NCBI GenBank assembly: GCA_025462755.1
Contig: JAOAPF010000174.1
Location: 1-32,783, forward strand
Reading direction: 5' to 3'
From: Edaphobacter sp.
GTDB lineage: Bacteria > Acidobacteriota > Terriglobia > Terriglobales > Acidobacteriaceae
Length of the DNA stretch: 32,783 bases
The stretch's first letter is position 1; each line of letters begins with the position of its first letter. The position numbers were made by a program, and so were the translations under genes. Shown here in pieces: positions 6,366 through 13,617 of the stretch. Under the pieces are notes generated by a model that saw only the letters and a list, made by a program, of their open reading frames with translations, ran no database searches and was not told where the DNA came from.

Positions 6366-7628
6366 TTACTTGCCGATGTTGCTTTCGATCGGCGGAGTGG
6401 ACTTCAACTCGCGGGCGTGCTGCTCAACAGCACGCATGACGCGAAGAAGGTTGCCCCCATAGATCTTTTTGATATCGCTGGCAGAATAACCCTTCTCAAG
6501 CAAGGCACGGGTGAGCACAGGAAACTTATCGTATGAGCTAAGCTCTGCGGGAACGCAGCCCACGCCGTCGAAGTCTGTGCCGATGCCGACATGGTCGATG
6601 CCGCCAATCTTTACTGCGTGATCGATCTGTGCGACGACGTCAGCCAGCGTGGCCGGCGGCAGCTTGGCGGTCGACTCCTCCTGAAGCTTCTCGATGGCGG
6701 CGTCGCGTGCAACCGGATCTTCCATCTTCATCGCCTCCATGAAGCGAGGGCGCAGCTCCGCCATAATTGGCTTCGCGGCGTCCGAGTAGCGTTGCGAAAG
6801 GTAGGCGCAATCGAAGTTGATCTGCATCGTCCCGCCCTTCGCCGCGAGCGCGCGAATCATGTCGTCCGTCATGTTGCGCGTATGGCTCGACACAGCGCGA
6901 CAGCTCGAGTGCGACGCAATAATCGGCGCGGTCGAAACCTCGAGCGCATCGTAAAAAGTCTTGTCCGCCGTATGCGAGATATCGACCATCATACCTAGCC
7001 GGTTCATCTCGCGCACGACGTCCTTACCAAACGGTGTCAGACCGTTATGGTGCTTGACTTTCGTGTCTTCAAAATCGCCCTGCGAGTCCGCCCAGTTATT
7101 TGTGTTGAAGTGGGTAAGCGTCATGTAGCGAACCCCGAGCGCATAGTAGTCGCGCAGCAGGCGCAGGGAGTCCTCAATCGCGTGGCCTCCCTCAATGCCC
7201 ATCAGTGCGGCGATCTTGTGCTGGTTATGTGCCGCGACGATCTCATCTGCAGTCGTGGCAAACACAAAATCGTTCGGATGCGCGGCAATGATGTCCGTAC
7301 GCGTGGTGTCGATCATCTGCAGCGTACGGTTCGCGGAGTGGTTGCCATTGACGTACTCGGCCCCGACGTAGACGGCAAAGAACTCCGCGCCAAGAAATCC
7401 CTTCATGCGCGCAAGATCGGTCTGCCCGCGCTTGTTGGGCGTGGCAATGTCATAGCCATCAACAGTCTTCGAGGTGATGTCGTCATGCGTATCGATCAGT
7501 ATGGCGTCACGCGTAATGCTGGCGACCTCTGAGTCCGTGACGGGCTTGGTGCGCGGTGTCTGGGCAGCGACTGGAAGGACAGCAGAGACAAAAAATGCAG
7601 TAGCGGCGAGCGAGTGGAATCGGCGCAA
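6366..7628 (-). CDS. Secreted M19 family (membrane/renal-type) dipeptidase
   Basis: A 420-residue peptidase M19 enzyme; this family removes amino acids from dipeptides with a two-metal centre. The metal ligands are visible: HxD in DTHDD (about residues 46-50), Glu in MGIEGGH (about 146), His in VDISH (about 219), His in IIASHSS (about 240), and Asp in HVGIGTDFDG. I place the start at TTG 7628. It is preceded by AAAGGA with a 6-base spacer and opens directly into a signal peptide, MRRFHSLAATAFFVSAVLPVAAQ. The ATG at 7868 in the same frame would add 80 residues without family resemblance. The enzyme should act in the periplasm, perhaps on peptides from outside or from cell-wall turnover. Confidence 0.9.
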   Translation of the reverse strand: MRRFHSLAATAFFVSAVLPVAAQTPRTKPVTDSEVASITRDAILIDTHDDITSKTVDGYDIATPNKRGQTDLARMKGFLGAEFFAVYVGAEYVNGNHSANRTLQMIDTTRTDIIAAHPNDFVFATTADEIVAAHNQHKIAALMGIEGGHAIEDSLRLLRDYYALGVRYMTLTHFNTNNWADSQGDFEDTKVKHHNGLTPFGKDVVREMNRLGMMVDISHTADKTFYDALEVSTAPIIASHSSCRAVSSHTRNMTDDMIRALAAKGGTMQINFDCAYLSQRYSDAAKPIMAELRPRFMEAMKMEDPVARDAAIEKLQEESTAKLPPATLADVVAQIDHAVKIGGIDHVGIGTDFDGVGCVPAELSSYDKFPVLTRALLEKGYSASDIKKIYGGNLLRVMRAVEQHARELKSTPPIESNIGK

Positions 7629-7753
7629 GGGATGTCCTTTCAAAATAGGGCTTTCCTGAATAATACCGGGCGAATCATTCGGCTCCCAAAAAAAGAGAAA
7701 AGAGCAAAAGAGAATGAACCCAAAAATGTGTGTATTTTTGTTTGGCCATCGAG

Positions 7754-7801
7754 TGTCATTTTGCTGACATCTATTGACGATATTCGACAGACTTTGTCGA
7801 A
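7754..7801. promoter_or_regulatory. Two inverted repeats between divergent exported-protein genes
   Basis: TTCGACA-GACTT-TGTCGAA (7783-7801) is an exact 7-bp dyad with a 5-base centre. A smaller dyad, TGTCA with TGACA (7754-7769), lies next to it. Both sit in the 376-base gap between the dipeptidase (leftward) and the exported protein at 8005 (rightward), where a regulator could act on either gene. No transcription factor family can be named from this alone. The rest of the gap shows nothing I can support. Confidence 0.35.
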
Positions 7802-8004
7802 CGAAACGACAATGGGCCACCGTGTATCGCAAGAACCCCTGCAAAAACAATAGGCGCCACGATTTCATAATTTACTGAGCTTCAGTTATCCAACCGTGCT
7901 TACGCAGCGTTGCCGGTTGTCACGACACATCCCGACGAATCGTGCTGCACCGGAGCAACATCTTAAGGTAGGGATTGAAAAATCCACGAAGGAGTAATTT
8001 GACA

Positions 8005-8658
8005 ATGAAAATTGACTGCAAGACACTCGCGCTCACCGCCGTCATTTCCGCTTTATCGATGCCGGCCCTGGCACAAAGCGCGAGCGGCCCAGGATCACAA
8101 ACCATGCAGACTTCCGCGGATTCAGTTGGCGCAAATCAAGCAGCGCAGATGGTGCCCGCCGTCGCGACACTCCCGCACACTCTAGATGCAGACAAAGATC
8201 ATCTGGACTCCACCTTTCAAGCAGAACTGGATCACAAGATCACTCTCTCAGATGGCACCGTTCTGCCCTCGCACACCGTGCTGAGCGGAAAAATCACTCG
8301 TGATGATATGCAGGCGACAGGAAAGTCGTCGTTCGCCCTTCGCATCGATCAGGCCCAACTCAAGAATGGCAAAACATTGCCAATCAAGGCGACCATCGTC
8401 GATATCGCTCACCCAACTTTCAGCACTGACGAATATGCCGTGACCAACGATTGGACAAGTCAGACTCTCACAGTGGAACAGCTCAATGTTGTCTCGGGCG
8501 TGGATCTTTACAGCGAAATAGCCAGCAACGACTCCGCGGTTTTTGTCTCGACCAAAAAACATGATGTGAAGGTGCCTGCCGGTAGTGAGTTGAAACTCGC
8601 GATTGGTCCGGCAAGCGACGCGTCGACGCCCACAAATTCGACACCTGCAGCAAACTAA
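8005..8658 (+). CDS. Exported protein of unknown function
   Basis: A 217-residue protein with a signal peptide, MKIDCKTLALTAVISALSMPALAQ, followed by a Ser/Gln-rich linker. The body contains ATLPHTLDADKDHLDSTFQAELDHKITLSDGTVLPSHTVLSGKI, in which a substrate-like phrase (LxDGTVLPxGTxLxGKV) recalls Acidobacteria exported proteins of unknown role and, loosely, the beta-rich TrbI/VirB10-type fold. The C-terminal part keeps a hydrophobic, Val-rich strand (HDVKVPAGSELKLAIGP), which also fits that pattern. The last 20 residues are Ser/Thr/Pro/Ala-rich. No catalytic residues are apparent. The ATG at 8005 is preceded by GAAGGAG at a 10-base spacing; the in-frame start at 7975 would add ten residues before the signal peptide. 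A short hairpin lies just after the stop. Confidence 0.8.
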   Translation: MKIDCKTLALTAVISALSMPALAQSASGPGSQTMQTSADSVGANQAAQMVPAVATLPHTLDADKDHLDSTFQAELDHKITLSDGTVLPSHTVLSGKITRDDMQATGKSSFALRIDQAQLKNGKTLPIKATIVDIAHPTFSTDEYAVTNDWTSQTLTVEQLNVVSGVDLYSEIASNDSAVFVSTKKHDVKVPAGSELKLAIGPASDASTPTNSTPAAN

Positions 8659-8660
8659 TC

Positions 8661-8681
8661 GCCGGCTACCTTTCAGCCGGC
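8661..8681 (+). terminator. Short hairpin after the exported-protein gene
   Basis: GCCGGCT pairs with AGCCGGC around ACCTTTC, two bases after the stop codon. There is no T tract, so intrinsic termination is uncertain. Confidence 0.4.
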
Positions 8682-8720
8682 CCTTGCATTCCTCTGCCTG
8701 GACTCTCCTGTAATCCGATT

Positions 8721-8755
8721 CCATCCTTCGTGTGCTTGCACGGCACGAAGGATGG
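8721..8755. repeat. 12-bp perfect inverted repeat between convergent genes
   Basis: CCATCCTTCGTG (8721-8732) pairs exactly with CACGAAGGATGG (8744-8755) around an 11-base loop. It lies between two convergent genes. The outer arm matches the inner arm of repeat copy B (CCATCCTTCG), so it may be a relative of that repeat family rather than a classic terminator; no T tract follows. Confidence 0.6.
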
Positions 8756-8806
8756 GGTCACAAAACTCACCGGCAGACCTCAAGCTTAATTAGCATCTGC
8801 AGCCGA

Positions 8807-9232
8807 TCACCTCGACTTGCGGTGCACCGTCTGTCCACGCTTCCGGGCCGCGCTCTTCGCCTGCCGCGAAAGAGCCGCATGGGAAACCGAGCTCTTCGGC
8901 TCTCGCTTCATCGCCTTCAACCGCGCCTTGCCCCGCTTCGTCGAACCCTCCTCGCTCGTCACCGGATTCTCTTCGCCCCGCCGAGAATCCTGTGCGGCCT
9001 TCTTCCGAGTCGCCGCGCTCGTGGTCTTCGGATTGGGAGCGTCCAGCGGAATCCCAGCCCGTCGCGCCTTGCTCAACCCGATCGCAATCGCCTGCTTCGG
9101 CGACCGCACGCCATGCTTTCCCTCGCGAACGTGTTCGATCTCCTCCCGCACAAACTCACCCGCAGCCGTCGAAGGCGATTTGCCCTCCTTCAGGTCCCGT
9201 TTCGCAGCCTCTACTGTCTCTTTCTCCGGCAT
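8807..9232 (-). CDS. DUF6496 domain protein
   Basis: A 141-residue, very basic protein. The first 65 residues form the DUF6496 domain, recognisable from SPSTAAGEFVREEIEHVREG followed by KHGVRSPKQAIAIGLSKARRAG. The remaining half is a Lys/Arg/Ser/Ala-rich, probably disordered tail (KKAAQDSRRG, KSAARKRGQTVHRKSR), similar in composition to histone-like or nucleic-acid-binding tails. The function of the family is not known to me; the charge suggests binding to DNA or RNA. I chose the ATG at 9232 because AAGGAGG lies 8 bases upstream on the minus strand and MPEKETVEAAKRD is the usual family start. An in-frame upstream start at 9310 would add 26 residues. Confidence 0.88.
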   Translation of the reverse strand: MPEKETVEAAKRDLKEGKSPSTAAGEFVREEIEHVREGKHGVRSPKQAIAIGLSKARRAGIPLDAPNPKTTSAATRKKAAQDSRRGEENPVTSEEGSTKRGKARLKAMKREPKSSVSHAALSRQAKSAARKRGQTVHRKSR

Positions 9233-9435
9233 GGTCGCATCCTCCTTGCGCCTTTGGATGCCCACAAACCCCGCCGCGTTCTCACAACCCATGCAAGCCA
9301 AGGAATTCAACTCCAGCCGCCCGAGGGTTCCGACCCATTCAAAAAAATAAGCGGTGCGCTTTTGTTGCGTTGGGTCACTGAGGCTGCCGCATCAGATACC
9401 CGGATATTGTCTGAACCCTTCTGAAAGAGACGTCC

Positions 9436-9776
9436 ATGCCCAACCAATCGCCAATCCCACTTACATCCGTCCACCGTATCTAAGCTGACGGCGTCACCAT
9501 CTTCTATCGCGAAGCCGGCCCGGCGAATGCGCCAGAACGGCAATGCCTACGAGGAAGGCCTCGGTGATGCATGGGCTCCCGTCCCGTAGTACTGGAGCAA
9601 CCCTACTCCGCCACTGCTCGCGATCTGGGGCAAGAACGACCCGTTCTTTATTCCGCCAGGCGCAGAAGCCTATCCGCGCGATAACCCCAATGCCACCGTG
9701 GAATTTCTGGACAGGTCACTTGGCGCTGGAGACCCACCTTGAGGAGATAGCTTCCGCCATGCGACAGTTCCTCGCC
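9436..9776 (+). pseudogene. Alpha/beta hydrolase, decayed and internally deleted
   Basis: Three pieces of an alpha/beta hydrolase gene lie in order but in different frames. From ATG 9436 the reading PLTSVHRI-stop-ADGVTIFYREAGPANAP is the family N-terminus, with a TAA at 9481 where a sense codon is expected. From about 9539 a second frame gives AYEEGLGDAWAPV, a TAG at 9587, then YWSNPTPPLLAIWGKNDPFF and the following helix, the region around the catalytic acid. From about 9710 a third frame gives TGHLALETHLEEIASAMRQFLAK, which carries the catalytic His. The middle with the HGFP oxyanion block and the nucleophile elbow GxSxG is missing. Two stops, a frameshift and a large deletion make it non-functional. 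Confidence 0.8.
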
Positions 9777-9812
9777 AAACCACCGCAGGAAACCAGTCCG
9801 CATCTAACCGGC

Positions 9813-9935
9813 ATGGACTCCCCGATCCCACCTCCGGAGAAGAGAACGAGCTTTCCCAGCCCCACCTTGGTCTTCATCATTGTTGGCGTTATCGCTGCAG
9901 CGTTCCTGATGTTTCTTGTCCTTCGTCCCAGCTAA
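9813..9935 (+). CDS. Possible small single-span membrane protein
   Basis: A 40-codon reading frame from ATG 9813. It has a Pro-rich, polar N-terminal half (MDSPIPPPEKRTSFPSP) and then one strong hydrophobic segment, TLVFIIVGVIAAAFLMFLVL, ending in RPS. It is in frame with the last fragment of the decayed hydrolase, so it may be only read-through tail. The uninterrupted membrane segment is the sole argument for a real gene. No good ribosome binding site precedes the ATG. A hairpin terminator follows 57 bases later. Confidence 0.3.
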   Translation: MDSPIPPPEKRTSFPSPTLVFIIVGVIAAAFLMFLVLRPS

Positions 9936-9991
9936 AACGGTGCAGACGCTGAGAAATCCACCGGTTCTAGCGTTTCCCAGACACCAACGAA

Positions 9992-10024
9992 CAAAAGCGG
10001 ACCCGAAAGAGTCCGCCTTTGTTT
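9992..10024 (+). terminator. Hairpin terminator
   Basis: GCGGAC (9997-10002) pairs with GTCCGC (10011-10016) around an 8-base loop containing GAAA, followed by CTTTGTTTC. It resembles the rpoC terminator in its stem sequence. Confidence 0.65.
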
Positions 10025-10076
10025 CCGATTTGCCGTGGGGAGAGTGCTACGCCAGCTTCAGCAGTCGAAGCGTTGT

Positions 10077-10544
10077 TTACTGACCCGTAGTATGCAGGAC
10101 GACCTGCAGGTTGACTGGAACGGCGGTTGGCGCGCCATCCAGAGTACCCGGCGTAAAGCGGTACTGGCTTACAGCCGCCAGAACGTTATGGTCCATCACT
10201 GGACCGAGCGACTGGAGGATCTTGAGAGCGGACGGTTTGCCCGTCGCATCGACCATCATTTCGACAACTGTCTTTCTTTCAAAAGCAAAACCAGTCGGGA
10301 TCCAATTGGAATCCGACTCGATCGCAACGGTATGAACTAGTTTCGGTGCGCCGACTCCGGTTGAGACGCGAACCGGGGTCGTCGTATGAGCAACAGCCTC
10401 GGAAGCATTGAGCTCCGTCGGGTTCACAAGTTTGGATTGGAGAGTGGTGGAAGAGGGGGAGGACTGGGTTTTTGCAGGCGAATTTGCCTGAGCGTGAAGC
10501 AGCATCGGGGTCAGGGCGAGTGTGGCCACAATTACTTTACGCAT
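10077..10544 (-). CDS. Exported TonB C-terminal-like domain protein
   Basis: A 155-residue protein with a signal peptide, MRKVIVATLALTPMLLHAQ, then a Ser/Thr/Pro-rich linker to about residue 60. Residues about 85-152 form a TonB-C-like domain. It shows the usual order VEMMVDATGKPSALKILQS, then a helix DHNVLAAVSQYRFTPGTLDGAPTAVPVNLQVVL. In classical TonB this domain contacts TonB-dependent outer membrane receptors, but the protein has a cleavable signal rather than the usual membrane anchor and long Pro spacer. It is therefore more likely a periplasmic relative of unknown partner. GGAG lies 11 bases before the start on the minus strand, and a promoter-like pair of boxes is found upstream. Confidence 0.85.
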   Translation of the reverse strand: MRKVIVATLALTPMLLHAQANSPAKTQSSPSSTTLQSKLVNPTELNASEAVAHTTTPVRVSTGVGAPKLVHTVAIESDSNWIPTGFAFERKTVVEMMVDATGKPSALKILQSLGPVMDHNVLAAVSQYRFTPGTLDGAPTAVPVNLQVVLHTTGQ

Positions 10545-10579
10545 GGAATCTAATCTCCAGGGCAGGAGTGCCCATCACC

Positions 10580-10609
10580 ACAATAATCCGTCTAGGATAT
10601 GATTGTCAA
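10580..10609 (-). promoter_or_regulatory. Candidate promoter of the TonB-C-like gene
   Basis: On the minus strand, a consensus -35 TTGACA (10604-10609) is followed after 18 bases by TATTGT (10580-10585), which matches four of six -10 positions. This would start transcription about 30 bases before the ATG at 10544. TGATTG-T-CAATGA overlaps the -35 box as an imperfect dyad and could be an operator. Confidence 0.4.
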
Positions 10610-10743
10610 TGAAATTGTTTTAGAAATCCCTAGCCTTTTAGTTTCAACGTAACATTTGGAGAAAGCGCTCTCTCAGAGCCAAAGCTCTTGATCGTTCCGA
10701 AAATCGCACTCTTTGAAACGACGACGAAGATACTCTGGATGGC

Positions 10744-11343
10744 ATGACTTACCTGCTCTACCTCCTGCTTGCTTTACCGTTCACTCACCACCACGCTCCC
10801 GAAGTCTTCCGCGTGAAATTCCAAACCACCGCAGGCAGCTTTCTCATCGAAGCCCATCGCGACTGGTCCCCCCAAGGCGCCGATCGTTTCTACGAACTGG
10901 TCCGCAAAAAGTATTACGACGACTCCCGTTTTTTCCGCGTCGTTCCCGGCCGCTGGGTGCAGTTCGGCATCAATGGCAACGCCACGATCGCGCAGCAGCA
11001 GCGCCGCATCACCATCCCCGACGACCCGCTAAAACAACACAACACCGTAGGCTATGTCGCCTTCTCTAACACCGGCCCCAACACCCGATCCACGCAGGTC
11101 TACATCAACCTCGGCGATAACACCGCCCGCAACGACATCGAAGCCGGCTTCGCGCCCTTCGGCCAGGTCGTCGAAGGCATGGACGTCGTTGAAAAACTTT
11201 ACGGCGGCTACGGAGAACACTCCGGCGGCGGAATGCGAGCCGGCCACCAGGACCAAATCTTCGAAGGCGGCAACGCCTATCTCGATCGCGAATATCCCAA
11301 ACTCGACAAAATCATTCGTGCGACCATCACCAAATCGAACTAA
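10744..11343 (+). CDS. Cyclophilin-type peptidyl-prolyl cis-trans isomerase
   Basis: A 199-residue cyclophilin, which speeds cis-trans isomerisation of Xaa-Pro bonds. The N-terminus MTYLLYLLLALPFTHHHA looks like a signal peptide or membrane anchor, so it probably acts in the periplasm. The domain starts at FRVKFQTTAGSFLIEAHRDWSPQGADRFYELVRKKYYDDSRFFRVVPGRWVQFGI, which contains the conserved FxRV region with the catalytic Arg position (FFRVVP). The usual GFANTGPNTNGSQ region appears as YVAFSNTGPNTRSTQVYIN. The end covers APFGQVVEGMDVVEKL. The usual FxxQxGD reads WVQFGIN, so the Gln next to the active site is shifted or replaced. It starts a run of three co-directional genes: a ROK kinase follows after 44 bases and a DUF6979 gene after that. 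Confidence 0.9.
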   Translation: MTYLLYLLLALPFTHHHAPEVFRVKFQTTAGSFLIEAHRDWSPQGADRFYELVRKKYYDDSRFFRVVPGRWVQFGINGNATIAQQQRRITIPDDPLKQHNTVGYVAFSNTGPNTRSTQVYINLGDNTARNDIEAGFAPFGQVVEGMDVVEKLYGGYGEHSGGGMRAGHQDQIFEGGNAYLDREYPKLDKIIRATITKSN

Positions 11344-11387
11344 CCAGCGGACCGGCCACAGCGATCATTGCTAACATCCATCTCAAG

Positions 11388-12143
11388 ATGAAAATTCTCG
11401 TTATCGACATTGGCGGTACCAACATCAAAGTTGCCTCCAGCGACAAACGCGTCCCCATCAAAATTCCTTCCGGTCCCCCCATGACCGCCGAGCAGATGAC
11501 GAAGGATGTTCTCGCTGCCACCAAGGGCTGGGAATACGACTGCATCTCCATCGGCTACCCTGGCCCCGTCGTCCATGATCGTCCTCTCGCCGAGCCTCAC
11601 AACCTCGCCCCCGGATGGATTGACTTCCCTTACCAAAAGGTCTTCGGCAAGCCTCTCCGCTTCATCAACGACGCCGCCATGCAGGCTCTCGGCGGCTATA
11701 AGGGCGGTCGCATGCTCTTCCTCGGCATAGGCACCGGCCTTGGCTCTGCCATGATCGTCGATGGCGTGGTCATCTCCCTTGAACTTGCTCACCTCCCGTA
11801 CAGAAAGCGCCGCACCTACGAAGATTACGTCGGCCTTCGAGGCCTCGAACGTCGCGGCGTCGAACGCTGGAGAAAGTCAGTTCTCGACGTCATCGAACGC
11901 CTCCGGGCAGCACTGATCTGCGACTCCGTTCTTCTCGGCGGCGGCAACGCCAAGCTGATGCAGAATCTTCCCGGCCACGTCGCCCTCGGAGCCAACAGCA
12001 ACGCCATCGATGGCGGAATCAAGCTGTGGCAGGAGGCGTCCCTTCCAGCCACAGCAATCAACGGGACACCGGCGAAGATCCCGAAGACCCCGAAGGCCCC
12101 TGAAACGCCAGATACCGCGAAGCCGGCAACAAAGCTCGGCTAA
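11388..12143 (+). CDS. ROK family sugar kinase-like protein
   Basis: A 251-residue ROK (repressor, ORF, kinase) protein without a DNA-binding domain, hence likely a sugar kinase. The ATP-binding phosphate-1 motif is DIGGTNIK (residues 7-14). The catalytic Asp is in INDAAMQALGG (about D95). The phosphate-2 motif is LGIGTGLGSAMI, and LLGGGNAKLM completes the adenosine site. The Cys-rich zinc motif of classical ROK glucokinases is missing; its place is taken by LELAHLPYRKRRTYEDYVGLRG. This resembles the polyphosphate-glucokinase-type branch, but the substrate and phosphate donor cannot be decided from sequence. The last 25 residues are a Pro/Thr/Lys-rich tail (KIPKTPKAPETPDTAKPA), probably disordered. 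No clear ribosome binding site precedes the ATG. Confidence 0.85.
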   Translation: MKILVIDIGGTNIKVASSDKRVPIKIPSGPPMTAEQMTKDVLAATKGWEYDCISIGYPGPVVHDRPLAEPHNLAPGWIDFPYQKVFGKPLRFINDAAMQALGGYKGGRMLFLGIGTGLGSAMIVDGVVISLELAHLPYRKRRTYEDYVGLRGLERRGVERWRKSVLDVIERLRAALICDSVLLGGGNAKLMQNLPGHVALGANSNAIDGGIKLWQEASLPATAINGTPAKIPKTPKAPETPDTAKPATKLG

Positions 12144-12239
12144 CCAGCCAGCCGTCGCAAGCTCGGTTCCGGATTGTTTGGTCGCTTCCATCGCGCCCTG
12201 TCCGCCTGAAATCTGAAACAATCGTTCATAAGGAGACAC

Positions 12240-12629
12240 ATGGCGAACAAATACGGCGAAGCTGCTCTTATCGCAGCCCGCATGGAAACTTACGGCAAGG
12301 CAATCACTCCCGCAGCGCGATGGGATCAGGCCACAGCCACGCTCTATCCCACCAGCCCCTCGGCCCAGCGCAAGGGAGGCCCTCGCTTCGCCTTCCTCAG
12401 CCTCTGCGAAGCCGGTCTGGTCAAAGGAATTCCGGCCGGCCAATACGCACCATCAAATAAGAACAAGACCTACGCTACTCGTGCCGTCTCCCTGCTCAAT
12501 GCGGGTACTCACAAGACAATCACCACCCTCTGGGCAGAGGTCACCGACGGCGAACCCATCCCCCACAACAGCCAGATGGACGTAGTCCTCGCGCTATGGA
12601 AGAACGGCCTGATCGTCCGCAGCGCCTGA
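12240..12629 (+). CDS. DUF6979 family protein
   Basis: A 129-residue soluble protein resembling the DUF6979 family. The recognisable blocks are KYGEAALIAARM at the start, FAFLSLCEAGLVKGIPAGQYAPSNKNKTYATRAVSLL in the middle, and a C-terminal part ending in a helix. The family has no known function to my knowledge; its compact helical pattern with GL(V/I)KGIP is the diagnostic feature. AAGGAG stands 5 bases before the ATG. It is the last of a run with cyclophilin and the ROK kinase, 96 bases after the latter. Its final 36 bases overlap the 3' end of the convergent VOC gene, so the two genes may interfere with each other through antisense transcripts. Confidence 0.82.
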   Translation: MANKYGEAALIAARMETYGKAITPAARWDQATATLYPTSPSAQRKGGPRFAFLSLCEAGLVKGIPAGQYAPSNKNKTYATRAVSLLNAGTHKTITTLWAEVTDGEPIPHNSQMDVVLALWKNGLIVRSA

Positions 12630-13124
12630 GTTCTCTTTCTTCCACGCCTCCAGTAGTCCACGCAGATCCAGCGCTCTGGTGTACATCGCCAACCCGCCTT
12701 GAGCATTTCTGGGCCAGTCCTCCTGCGGCCGGTCCCAATACAACTCCACGCCGTTTCCATCGGGATCGCGCAGGTAAAGCGCCTCGCTCACCCCGTGATC
12801 GGCGGCACCCTCGAGCGGCACGCCTGCGCGCATCAGCCGCTGCAGCGCGTCCCCCAGAGCCGCACGAGTTGGATACACAATCGCCAGGTGGTACAGCCCT
12901 GTCGTCCCCGCCGCCGGAGGCGTCCCGCCCTTACTCTCCCAAGTATTCAGCCCGATTTGGTGATGGTAACCACCAGCCGAGATAAACGCCGCCGAGTCCC
13001 CGAATCGCTGCATCAGCTGAAACCCCAGCACCCCCGAGTAAAATCCAAGCGCCCGCTCCAGATCAGCGACCTTCAGGTGGACGTGACCCATCCTGACACC
13101 CGCATCGATTGGCCGATCGTTCAT
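12594..13124 (-). CDS. VOC superfamily (glyoxalase/extradiol dioxygenase-like) protein
   Basis: A 176-residue vicinal-oxygen-chelate protein with one pair of beta-alpha-beta-beta-beta modules. The first starts at GHVHLKVADLERALGFYSGVLGF, the second at LYHLAIVYPTRAALGDALQRL. Likely metal ligands are His16 in HVHLKV, His79 in LYHLAI and Glu127 in NGVELYW, the His-His-Glu set of the superfamily. The phrase ALYLRDPDGNGVELYWDRPQEDWP is typical of the catechol-2,3-dioxygenase-like (CatE/YfiE) branch, but the substrate is unknown. I chose ATG 13124, which starts close to the domain; an in-frame upstream start at 13238 would add 38 Arg/Lys-rich residues. No strong ribosome binding site precedes either. 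The 3' end overlaps the convergent DUF6979 gene by 36 bases. Confidence 0.87.
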   Translation of the reverse strand: MNDRPIDAGVRMGHVHLKVADLERALGFYSGVLGFQLMQRFGDSAAFISAGGYHHQIGLNTWESKGGTPPAAGTTGLYHLAIVYPTRAALGDALQRLMRAGVPLEGAADHGVSEALYLRDPDGNGVELYWDRPQEDWPRNAQGGLAMYTRALDLRGLLEAWKKENSGAADDQAVLP

Positions 13125-13276
13125 GTCGGTTAGATGACATTCGCTCGCTTTAAGCTTTTTCAGTCGGCGAAAATTCGCGCATTTCAAGGATTGCGTCGGC
13201 CACCGTAGGAGTATTCTTTCCCCATCAAATCGAGACATATCCGGCGACGCCGGAAAACCAACACGGAGGAACAGAT

Positions 13277-13537
13277 ATGCTTCATCTGCTTTGGACGGCT
13301 ATTATCGGTCTTATTGTCGGCGCACTCGCCAAGCTCATCATGCCCGGCAAAGATCCCGGCGGCATCTTCATTACCATGCTCATCGGCATCGCCGGTGCGT
13401 TTCTAGGAACCTTCCTTGGTCGCGCCATAGGTCATTATCAGCCTGACCAGTCCGCCGGCTTCCTCATGTCCCTCGTCGGAGCGCTCATCCTGCTTGGCAT
13501 CTACCACCTGATCAGGCGCAGTCAAACAAGAGCCTAG
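13277..13537 (+). CDS. GlsB/YeaQ/YmgE family membrane protein
   Basis: An 86-residue inner-membrane protein of the transglycosylase-associated (GlsB/YeaQ/YmgE) family, small proteins often induced by general stress. Three membrane segments are visible at about residues 5-22, 30-50 and 60-78. The signature is the loop ALAKLIMPGKDPGGIFITMLIGIAGAFLGTFLG, with the family's Gly-rich helices. The biochemical role is not established. GGAGG is placed 8 bases before the ATG. It is divergent from the VOC gene across about 150 bases and is followed by a hairpin that may serve as its terminator. Confidence 0.92.
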   Translation: MLHLLWTAIIGLIVGALAKLIMPGKDPGGIFITMLIGIAGAFLGTFLGRAIGHYQPDQSAGFLMSLVGALILLGIYHLIRRSQTRA

Positions 13538-13563
13538 CCGACGTCCACCAGTTTCGTTCGGAT

Positions 13564-13591
13564 GCCCCATGAGCAATCGGCATGGGGCTTT
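13564..13591 (+). terminator. Hairpin after the GlsB/YeaQ gene
   Basis: GCCCCATG (13564-13571) pairs perfectly with CATGGGGC (13581-13588) around a 9-base loop, followed by TTTG. The GATGCCCCAT edge also resembles the GGTGCCCCAT core of the modular repeat, so it could be a relic of that family. It lies between two convergent genes. Confidence 0.55.
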
Positions 13592-13617
13592 GAACCAGCC
13601 CAGCTCCTGGCGAGATC

